Positions 7,384 to 13,527 of a stretch of DNA of 17,453 nucleotides are shown piece after piece. Within the stretch, counting starts at the first letter, position 1. Every line of letters starts with the position of its first letter. The notes beneath the pieces were generated by a model. The model had not been told where the DNA came from and ran no database searches. It saw only the letters and a program-made list of their open reading frames with translations. Origin of the DNA: Bacteroidales bacterium (GTDB lineage: Bacteria > Bacteroidota > Bacteroidia > Bacteroidales > VadinHA17); NCBI GenBank assembly GCA_016936695.1, contig JAFGXK010000162.1:1-17453 (forward strand), read 5' to 3'. Position numbers and translations under genes: made by a program.

Positions 7384-8130
7384 ATGAAGTTCAAGCTTGA
7401 GATTTGTGCCGACAGTGTTGCTTCAGCAATCAATGCGCAATCGGCAGGAGCAGACAGGATAGAACTGTGCGACAATCTGTTGGAAGGTGGAACTACACCA
7501 GGATACGGTGCTATTATTTCAGCAAGGAGCAACCTCAGCATCAAGCTTCATGTATTGATCAGGCCAAGGGGAGGCGACTTCCTGTATTCCGACCTCGAAT
7601 ACGATATTATGAGAAGGGATATAGAGCTATGCGCAGAAAACGGCATTGACGGGATTGTAACCGGAATCCTGTTGTCAGGAGGCAGTATAGATGTTGAACG
7701 CACGGCCAGGCTTTTTGAATTTGCCTACCCTATGTGTGCCACTTTCCACAGGGCATTCGACCTGTGCAAGGATCCGGTCAGCGGACTGGAAGACGTAATT
7801 GCCACCGGGGCTTCACGACTTCTTACATCCGGATTGCGGAACAAGGCACGTGACGGAATCGAACTGATACGGCAGCTTATTACACAGGCTGGCGAAAGAA
7901 TAATTGTCATGCCTGGCGGCGGAATTGACGAAACAAATGCAGCCCAGATAATTACAGCTACAAAAGCAACAGAATTGCATCTAACCGGAAGAATGGAGGT
8001 CGATAGTGAAATGATCTTTCGCCGGCACGGCATCTCCTTGGGTGGTCATCCCGGAATACCCGAATATACAAGAAAAGTTGCCGATCAGGAACGGATAAAA
8101 AAAATTATCGAAGCAGTCAAAATGATCTGA
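7384..8130 (+). CDS. cutC: CutC family protein (copper homeostasis protein CutC)
   Basis: This is a cytoplasmic TIM-barrel protein of the CutC family, 248 residues long, the same length as E. coli CutC. Conserved stretches are visible in order: ICADSVASA (7-15), GADRIELCDNL (22-32), EGGTTPGYG (34-42), VLIRPRGGDFLYS (57-69), ATFHRAFD (119-126), LLTSG (146-150) and the phosphate-loop-like VMPGGGI (175-181). The family was named for copper tolerance in E. coli, but its biochemical activity is not settled, so the name should be taken as family membership. The start is placed directly at the first beta strand. The gene is divergent from the nucleotidyltransferase gene, and only weak promoter-like elements are visible in the 73 bp between them. 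The C69 peptidase gene follows 86 bp downstream with its own promoter. Confidence 0.93.
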   Translation: MKFKLEICADSVASAINAQSAGADRIELCDNLLEGGTTPGYGAIISARSNLSIKLHVLIRPRGGDFLYSDLEYDIMRRDIELCAENGIDGIVTGILLSGGSIDVERTARLFEFAYPMCATFHRAFDLCKDPVSGLEDVIATGASRLLTSGLRNKARDGIELIRQLITQAGERIIVMPGGGIDETNAAQIITATKATELHLTGRMEVDSEMIFRRHGISLGGHPGIPEYTRKVADQERIKKIIEAVKMI

Positions 8131-8135
8131 ATCAC

Positions 8136-8165
8136 TTTGATATTTTGTCCGGCTTGTTACCTTTG
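8136..8165 (+). promoter_or_regulatory. Bacteroidota-type promoter for the C69 dipeptidase gene
   Basis: TTTG (8136-8139) and TACCTTTG (8158-8165) are separated by 18 bp, one short of the usual spacing, with an exact -7 element. The start near 8172 would give a leader of about 45 A/T-rich bases before the ATG at 8217, with no Shine-Dalgarno sequence. Confidence 0.7.
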
Positions 8166-8216
8166 CATTTCCGGAATTCTTACAATCTAAAATAATTGTA
8201 AATAAATTAATCACAT

Positions 8217-9950
8217 ATGAAAAAGCTACTCGCAGCAATAACGGCATTAATATTTGCCTCGATGATTCAGGCACCTGAATCAGCAGCTTGCACAAACCTG
8301 ATCGTGACAAAAGGAGCATCTGCCAACGGGTCGGTAATGATAACATACTCCGCTGATTCCCACGTTCTTTACGGAGAACTTTACCACTGGCCTTCAAGAG
8401 ATTATCCTGAAGGGGCCTGGCTTGATGTTTACGAATGGGATACCGGTAAATTTCTTGGAAAAATCAAGCAGGCAAGGCACACTTACTCGGTAGTGGGCAA
8501 TATGAATGAGCACCAGCTCTCGATCGGTGAAACCACCTATGGCGGAGTTGACGGACTTGTGGATCCTGACGGTATCGTAGACTATGGCAGCCTTATCTAC
8601 ATTACTCTTCAGAGGGCAAAAAATGCAAGGGAAGCAATTAAGGTAATTTCCGAACTCGTTTCTGAATACGGCTACGCAAGTTCCGGTGAATCTTTCTCCA
8701 TTTCCGATCCCAATGAAGCCTGGATATTTGAAATAATAGGTAAAGGACAGGGCAACAAGGGAGCAGTATGGGTTGCACGTCTGATTCCCGACGGATACAT
8801 TAGCGCTCATGCCAACCAGGCAAGGATTCAGACTTTCCCTCTTGCAACCGGAAAAAAGACAAGCAATGCAATCACATCAAAGGATCTCCGAAGGATATTT
8901 GATCCTGTTGTGGAATGCGTTTATGCACAGGATGTAATTGATTTCGCCAGAACCAAAGGGCTTTATACAGGAACTGATCAGCAATTCAGCTTCTCCGACA
9001 CCTATAACCCCGTTACTTTCGAAGGCGCCAGATTCTGCGAAATAAGGGTATGGGCATTCTTCAGGGCTGTCAGCGACGAAATGAATCAGTATAAAGGATA
9101 CGTATCAGGTCATGACCTTAGCAAAAGAATGCCTCTCTGGATCAAACCAAACCGTAAAGTCTCCAACTACGATCTTATGAATTTCATGCGCGATCATCTG
9201 GAAGGCACAGAATTTGACATGAGAAATGACATAGGTGCAGGCCCGTTCGGCTCTCCATACCGTTGGAGACCACTTACGTGGAAAGTATCCGACGATCCAG
9301 ATGCCCCGACATACTGCAATGAAAGAGCTACAGGCACCCAGCAGACAGGCTTTGTCTTTGTTGCAGAATCACGCAACTGGCTGCCAGATCCTATCGGAGG
9401 CATCTTCTGGTTCGGCGTTGACGATGCAAATACAACTGTTTTCAATCCGATATACTGCGGTATTACTGAGATTCCTGAATGTTTTAAGGTTGGGAATGGA
9501 AGCATGGTCACCTACTCCCCCACTTCTGCCTTCTGGCTGTTCAACCAGGTTGCAAACCAATGTTACCTTCGCTACGACATGATGAGCGAGGATGCTCTTA
9601 AAGTTCAGAGAGAACTGGAAACAAGGTATATCAAGGAAACCGTTTCCAAAATCGATGAAGAAGCAAAGAAACTCCATGAAAATGATGTCTGGAAAGCTCG
9701 TGACTACCTCACCGGATATTCAGTTGAAACTGCCCGTAATACATTCAGCGAATGGAAGAAACTCAGCGAATACCTGCTTGTCAAATACATTGATGGCAAC
9801 ATAAAGAAAGAAAAAGACGGCAAGTTTTCCACTACTGAGGATGGATATCCTGATTCTCCGATGCAGCCGGGCTATGACGACAAATGGAAAAAATCGGTCA
9901 TCCAGGACACAGGAACCAAGCTGCTGGTTCCTGCAGGAGGGGGACATTAA
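8217..9950 (+). CDS. Secreted C69 family dipeptidase (PepD-like)
   Basis: This is a likely N-terminal-nucleophile hydrolase that cleaves dipeptides in the periplasm or at the cell surface. At 577 residues it fits the longer secreted members of the family. The signal peptide (1-24, hydrophobic core about 4-18) ends in ESAA just before Cys25. The mature protein would begin CTNLIVTKGASANGS, the family's N-terminal motif in which cysteine becomes the nucleophile once exposed. The conserved segments NEHQLSIGETTYGG, FSISDPNEAWIFEI and GYISAHANQARI follow. The three residues before Cys25 (SAA) are a weak lipobox, so lipidation seems less likely than simple cleavage. The C-terminal 120 residues hold a charged helical stretch (KVQRELETRYIKETVSK) and end in GGGH. 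The gene stands between cutC and rplS but has its own promoter, so it is probably a single-gene unit. Confidence 0.92.
   Translation: MKKLLAAITALIFASMIQAPESAACTNLIVTKGASANGSVMITYSADSHVLYGELYHWPSRDYPEGAWLDVYEWDTGKFLGKIKQARHTYSVVGNMNEHQLSIGETTYGGVDGLVDPDGIVDYGSLIYITLQRAKNAREAIKVISELVSEYGYASSGESFSISDPNEAWIFEIIGKGQGNKGAVWVARLIPDGYISAHANQARIQTFPLATGKKTSNAITSKDLRRIFDPVVECVYAQDVIDFARTKGLYTGTDQQFSFSDTYNPVTFEGARFCEIRVWAFFRAVSDEMNQYKGYVSGHDLSKRMPLWIKPNRKVSNYDLMNFMRDHLEGTEFDMRNDIGAGPFGSPYRWRPLTWKVSDDPDAPTYCNERATGTQQTGFVFVAESRNWLPDPIGGIFWFGVDDANTTVFNPIYCGITEIPECFKVGNGSMVTYSPTSAFWLFNQVANQCYLRYDMMSEDALKVQRELETRYIKETVSKIDEEAKKLHENDVWKARDYLTGYSVETARNTFSEWKKLSEYLLVKYIDGNIKKEKDGKFSTTEDGYPDSPMQPGYDDKWKKSVIQDTGTKLLVPAGGGH
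9910..9933 (+). repeat. Perfect 9-bp inverted repeat near the end of the C69 gene
   Basis: CAGGAACCA (9910-9918) and TGGTTCCTG (9925-9933) are perfect complements around a 6-base loop. The hairpin lies inside the coding region, about 15 bases before the stop codon, and has no T run after it, so it is not a standard intrinsic terminator. Confidence 0.6.
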
Positions 9951-9969
9951 TGGTTGGTTTGACCATTAA
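9947..9969 (+). repeat. Inverted repeat across the C69 stop codon
   Basis: TTAATGGT (9947-9954) and ACCATTAA (9962-9969) pair perfectly around a 7-base loop, with the stop codon (9948-9950) inside the left arm. It follows the preceding hairpin by 13 bases and also lacks a T run. Together the two could slow transcription or protect the 3' end of the mRNA. This is inference only. Confidence 0.45.
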
Positions 9970-9992
9970 ATGGCAAAATTTAAATTATGGTG

Positions 9993-10023
9993 TTTGTGAA
10001 TATTAAGAAAATTTGTATTTTTG
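9993..10023 (+). promoter_or_regulatory. Bacteroidota-type promoter for rplS
   Basis: TTTG (9993-9996), a 19 bp spacer and TATTTTTG (10016-10023) match the -33/-7 consensus exactly. Transcription would start near 10030, giving a leader of about 40 bases before the ATG at 10069. This makes rplS independent of the C69 gene. Confidence 0.82.
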
Positions 10024-10068
10024 CACCCTGATTTTTAATCATGTTGTTTGAAACAAAATTGTTGTGAA

Positions 10069-10416
10069 ATGAATTTAATGGATGTTGTTGAAAAGGAATA
10101 TGCAGTAAAAAACGAATATCCCAGGTTTATTGCCGGGGATACAGTTACTGTTCACTATAAGATAAAGGAAGGGAACAAGGAGAGAATTCAGCAATTCCGC
10201 GGGGTAGTGATCCAACGGAGCGGCAGCGGCCACACTGAAACCTTTACTGTCAGAAAAATGTCGGGTAATATTGGTGTTGAGAGAATTTTTCCGCTTGTCT
10301 CTCCTTCAATTGACAAGATCGAAGTAAACAAGCATGGGAAGGTACGCAGGGCCAGGATATTCTACCTCCGCGACCTGACCGGAAAGAAAGCACGCATCAA
10401 GGAAAAGAAATTCTAG
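10069..10416 (+). CDS. rplS: 50S ribosomal protein L19
   Basis: This ribosomal protein sits at the subunit interface and contacts 16S rRNA through an inter-subunit bridge. The diagnostic stretches are AGDTVTVHYKIKEGNKERIQ, FRGVVIQRSG, TFTVRKMSGNIGVERIFP, and the basic C-terminus RRARIFYLRDLTGKKARIKE. I place the start at the ATG at 10069 (MNLMDVVEKEY), giving 115 residues. From that start the N-terminus lines up without gaps with Bacteroides L19 as I remember it, with 25 residues before the end of the AGDT motif. A TTG further upstream at 10048 is in frame but would add seven unrelated residues. In E. coli rplS is the last gene of an operon with rpsP, rimM and trmD. Here it stands alone with its own promoter and terminator, as is common in Bacteroidota. 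Confidence 0.97.
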   Translation: MNLMDVVEKEYAVKNEYPRFIAGDTVTVHYKIKEGNKERIQQFRGVVIQRSGSGHTETFTVRKMSGNIGVERIFPLVSPSIDKIEVNKHGKVRRARIFYLRDLTGKKARIKEKKF

Positions 10417-10430
10417 AATTAATTTATATC

Positions 10431-10463
10431 AAAAAAGGCTGTTCTTTATGGACAGCCTTTTTT
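10431..10463. terminator. Bidirectional intrinsic terminator between rplS and the AsmA-like gene
   Basis: AAAAAA then GGCTGTTC (10437-10444) pairs through a TTTAT loop with GGACAGCC (10450-10457), followed by TTTTTT. The stem has one G-T pair. T runs occur on both strands, so it can end rplS from the left and the minus-strand AsmA-like gene (stop at 10468) from the right. Confidence 0.9.
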
Positions 10464-10467
10464 GGTT

Positions 10468-13290
10468 TTATATCTTCTGCAGCAGTTCTTCCCGCTTTGC
10501 CTTAGCGTCTTCAACAAGTTTCAAAGCCTTTTCGTCAGCCTCTTTTACCAGTTGATCAGCCTTCCGGTCTGCTTCCTTTATCACACTTTCGGCTGCTTTC
10601 TGAGCACCGAGCCTGGCAAGTGGACCTTTGGATTCTGCTTCCTTAACCAGCTTGTCGGCCTGAGCCCTGGCCTCAATACGGATCTTTTCCGCGGCCTTAA
10701 AAGCCTCATCCCTTAACTGCTGACCTCTGTCTTCTGCTTCCTGAACCAGTTTATCACCCTGTATTTCAGCTTCGCTCTTTACCTTTTCCCTGGTTTCTTC
10801 GACTTTCTCCCCTACTGTTTCCTTTACTGCCTCCCTGGCTGTTTCCCTGATGTCCATGACAGATGTGCTGTCAGGAGATGTGCTGCCAAAAAACGGTTTT
10901 ACAACCGGTTTAAGGAAAGTTCCGGATACATTTACATTGACCTTCAGAATTTCCGACGGTTTAATTGTAACGCCAAAGGCTGAAGCCTGAGCCGACAGGC
11001 TCTCAATAAGTGAATTGGCAGCATTTCCCAGTTCCGACCTGGGTATTTCAGTCTTTATCACATAATTGATAGTCTGGTCAATACCCTGGTCACCGCTGAT
11101 GTTCATTTTTATATTTCCGACACGGGTATTGAACGGACTGACAAACAAACGCCCTTCCCGGACCTTGAAACTGATATTTAAATCCCTGAACGTATTGGTA
11201 TAACCTTTCCCCACCTTGAGAACCTCCTTCATGGTGTTAAAAACTGCAGATTCAACAAGTGTCACTTCACTTGATTGTATTTTTCCGGCTCCGGTTATTG
11301 TTGAAATCCTGGGCATGAAATCATTCTGAAGCATACTGCTGAAATTGAGTTCAAAGTCGAATTTTCCGTCAATACCCTTTGCAGTCGGAGCCAGCATCTT
11401 AATAGTGTTGAAGACGTCAAATGCATCCCTGATGCCAAGATCAAGAACGTTCAGGTCAGCCTTTACAAACGGATTAAGTGTGTCGCGGGTATCATAATCG
11501 GCATTGAAAGACACTTTGCCTCCAAGCAGATCCATTCCGGTATCCTTCAAAGTCAGCATCCCGTCTTTAACAATAATGTGACCGGTTACATTGCTTGCAT
11601 TTATATTATTGTATTTGAACTTATCAACCTGAGCATTAAAGTCGAAGTCAATGTTGGCCGGCACTCTTATGACTGCGAGCGATGCAGTGTCTTCTTCTGT
11701 TGTTTCAGTTGCCATACCCGCCATAATTTCAGTCAGATCGATCTGCCGTGAATGCAGCGAAAGGTTGCCCCTGATGGTTTCATCTTTAAGCATGTAAGGG
11801 ATGTAGTTTTCAAGTTTTCCTCCCAGATTGAAATCACTGCCCTGTCCGATGCTGATTTCCGCATTCTTAAGTTCAGCAAATGCCGGAGTGATAGACATTC
11901 CTGCTTCCCTGATATTTACTTCGGGATATCCGGTCATTGCTACCAGCATGTCTTTCAGGTTGATGTTCCCCGATGCCTTAAACCTGTCGTAATGAGATTG
12001 TTCAAGCATTGACATCCTTCCTGCCAGATCAACCGACATATCAATCAGCCCTGCCAGCTTTATACTATCCATCGGGATCGCTTTCGTAAGTGCGGTCAGG
12101 TCAATCTTTCCCCTGGCTGAACCATCTATATCGGGATCGCTCATTGGAGTTCTGAGATAAAACCTTAGATCAAAAGGAAAGCCTGCAAGTTCAAAATGAA
12201 AGCCCGAAACATCCACTCTGGTTTTATCCATATCCTTTCCATCAATAAAAATTGACGATTCGAGGTTTATTCTTTTTATCTGTTCCGGAAGTGAAGGATA
12301 TTCAATCAAACCGTCCTTCACGTTCAGATCAAGGGAAATATCAGGCATGGTGCTGTCGGCGCTGCTGTAGATACCTTTTGCCTGACCGGAAAGGTTAAAT
12401 GTGCCTTCAGCTTTCATATCCTGAAAATCCTTCATGTACAAGGCAGGGATAAGGGAGATAAGTGATTTGAATGAAGTCTCATCAGATCTGAATGTCAGAT
12501 CAGTCTCTATATCATCCTCCGGCATGATAACAGTTCCGGCAAAATTAAGCAGCAGTTCATTGATTGTCACCGAGTTTTCCCTGAGCCGGAATATCATGCT
12601 GTCGATGTCTGCCAGGACATTCACCAATGCAGTTGCTTTTGCACTGTTGATATATTTTATGTCTTCCATTACAAAATCAAAATCGTCCGATTCAAGGGAT
12701 ATGACCAGGTCGCTTTTGCTGCCGGCAAGATCGCCGCTTAGAGAACCGTTCACATTACCCAGCAATGCTGAAATATCCGATTCCCGGTCAATATACGAAA
12801 CAGAGCTGGTGAGCAATTTTACCTCTTTCAGGAGTATCTTCACTCCGGAATCTGATTCCACTTCCGCTTCGTCTTCCTCACTGTCGGTCATAATATCCCA
12901 GTTTGCACTTCCATCTTCAAGAACCAAGGTTTTAATTCCGGCTCCTTCAATAATCACGGATTTGACTTCATAGCCTTCCTTTCCGAAAAGGCTTGACAGG
13001 TTAAACACAAGATTAATTGAACTGGCAGCGGCAAGGGTGTCCCCTTCAAACTTTCCTACACCTGCCACCGACAGGTTCTCAAGTGAAAAAGTCAGATTGG
13101 GAAAATTTTTGAAGAATCCCAGCTTGTAGTCTCCAAAACTTACTCTGGCTTCAACCGATTCATTGATCACATTCACAACCTTCTCCTTTATTTTATCTCT
13201 GAACAGAAGGGGAATTGAGAACAGGAGAATCAGGATGAGGAGAACAAGTCCGAGAAAAGATTTCAGTATTATTGATGGTGCTTTTTTCAT
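10468..13290 (-). CDS. AsmA-like inner-membrane protein with C-terminal 11-residue repeats
   Basis: This is a large AsmA-type protein of 940 residues. One N-terminal membrane helix (about 8-30) is followed by the AsmA N-terminal pattern (VVNVINESVEARVSFGDYKLGFFKNFPNLTFSLENLSV), which points to a long periplasmic body. The AsmA C-terminal region lies at about 640-790, with TGAGKIQSSEVTLVES, FKVREGRLFVSPFN and ISGDQGIDQTINYVIKTEIP in usual order. AsmA-family and related proteins are thought to form beta-groove bridges that help move or regulate phospholipids between membranes, so an envelope role is likely but not proven for this copy. Unusually, the last 108 residues (833-940) are a highly charged helix built of consecutive 11-residue units such as QADKLVKEAES and KADQLVKEADE. 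The start codon and anchor agree well. The gene is a single unit ending at a shared terminator. I found no exact promoter consensus in the 129 bp upstream. Confidence 0.88.
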   Translation of the reverse strand: MKKAPSIILKSFLGLVLLILILLFSIPLLFRDKIKEKVVNVINESVEARVSFGDYKLGFFKNFPNLTFSLENLSVAGVGKFEGDTLAAASSINLVFNLSSLFGKEGYEVKSVIIEGAGIKTLVLEDGSANWDIMTDSEEDEAEVESDSGVKILLKEVKLLTSSVSYIDRESDISALLGNVNGSLSGDLAGSKSDLVISLESDDFDFVMEDIKYINSAKATALVNVLADIDSMIFRLRENSVTINELLLNFAGTVIMPEDDIETDLTFRSDETSFKSLISLIPALYMKDFQDMKAEGTFNLSGQAKGIYSSADSTMPDISLDLNVKDGLIEYPSLPEQIKRINLESSIFIDGKDMDKTRVDVSGFHFELAGFPFDLRFYLRTPMSDPDIDGSARGKIDLTALTKAIPMDSIKLAGLIDMSVDLAGRMSMLEQSHYDRFKASGNINLKDMLVAMTGYPEVNIREAGMSITPAFAELKNAEISIGQGSDFNLGGKLENYIPYMLKDETIRGNLSLHSRQIDLTEIMAGMATETTEEDTASLAVIRVPANIDFDFNAQVDKFKYNNINASNVTGHIIVKDGMLTLKDTGMDLLGGKVSFNADYDTRDTLNPFVKADLNVLDLGIRDAFDVFNTIKMLAPTAKGIDGKFDFELNFSSMLQNDFMPRISTITGAGKIQSSEVTLVESAVFNTMKEVLKVGKGYTNTFRDLNISFKVREGRLFVSPFNTRVGNIKMNISGDQGIDQTINYVIKTEIPRSELGNAANSLIESLSAQASAFGVTIKPSEILKVNVNVSGTFLKPVVKPFFGSTSPDSTSVMDIRETAREAVKETVGEKVEETREKVKSEAEIQGDKLVQEAEDRGQQLRDEAFKAAEKIRIEARAQADKLVKEAESKGPLARLGAQKAAESVIKEADRKADQLVKEADEKALKLVEDAKAKREELLQKI
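10471..10794 (-). repeat. Coding repeat of 11-residue helical units in the AsmA-like protein
   Basis: Residues 833-940 divide into about ten 11-residue blocks with the loose pattern xAxKLVxEAxx, for example TREKVKSEAEI, QGDKLVQEAED, QADKLVKEAES, KADQLVKEADE and KALKLVEDAKA. The best copies recur every 33 residues (starting at 844, 877 and 910), so a three-block unit may have been duplicated. An 11-residue period is typical of right-handed coiled coils and of LEA-like or apolipoprotein-like amphipathic helices. Confidence 0.8.
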
Positions 13291-13391
13291 CTTAAGTAAT
13301 TTGTCTTATGATTTTCAACGATATAAAATATGAAATATTTTACCTTTTTCGACAAATAAAGATAAGCATTAACAGAGGCAGAAAAAATTAT

Positions 13392-13399
13392 TATATTTG
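13392..13399 (+). promoter_or_regulatory. Probable -7 promoter element of the tRNA-Arg gene
   Basis: TATATTTG matches the TAnnTTTG consensus exactly and lies 20 bases before the first tRNA base. No good TTTG occurs 19-21 bp upstream (the site reads ATTA), so the -33 half is weak. Confidence 0.6.
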
Positions 13400-13419
13400 C
13401 AACCTGAATTCGACAATGA

Positions 13420-13493
13420 GGTCCCGTAGCTTAACTGAATAGAGCATCTGACTACGGATCAGAAGGTTACAGGTTTGAATCCTGTCGGGATCA
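13420..13493 (+). tRNA. tRNA-Arg (anticodon ACG)
   Basis: A full cloverleaf of 74 bases can be drawn. The acceptor stem is GGTCCCG with CGGGATC (one G-T pair), the D stem GCTT/GAGC, the anticodon stem TCTGA/TCAGA with loop CTACGGA, the variable loop AGGTT, and the T stem ACAGG/CCTGT with loop TTTGAAT. The anticodon at 34-36 is ACG, which decodes CGN arginine codons after A34 is converted to inosine by TadA. CCA is not encoded (A73 is followed by CAA) and must be added. The D loop has only one G where G18G19 is expected, and the T loop has T at position 56 in place of C, so the usual G19-C56 contact is replaced by A19-U56. Both changes keep pairing possible. The gene has its own -7 element and terminator. 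Confidence 0.95.
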
Positions 13494-13498
13494 CAAGA

Positions 13499-13522
13499 AG
13501 CGCCTTAGCGGGCGCTTTTTTT
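13499..13522 (+). terminator. Intrinsic terminator of the tRNA-Arg gene
   Basis: AGCGCC (13499-13504) pairs with GGCGCT (13511-13516) around a 6-base loop and is followed by a run of seven T (13516-13522). It starts five bases after the tRNA 3' end and lies just before the stop codon of the convergent dehydratase gene. On the minus strand it lacks a good T run. Confidence 0.88.
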
Positions 13523-13527
13523 ATGGT

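Noticed and set aside
7981..8397. Minus-strand open frame across the cutC-C69 junction
   Set aside because: It overlaps both confident plus-strand genes and the C69 promoter and resembles no protein family.
10048..10068. Upstream TTG start extending L19 by seven residues
   Set aside because: The extra residues match nothing in L19, while the ATG at 10069 gives an N-terminus that lines up with Bacteroides L19 without gaps and sits at a sensible distance from the promoter.
12434..12973. Plus-strand open frame of 179 codons
   Set aside because: It lies wholly inside the AsmA-like gene on the other strand, has a serine-rich, low-complexity composition typical of antisense frames, and no promoter or recognised domain.
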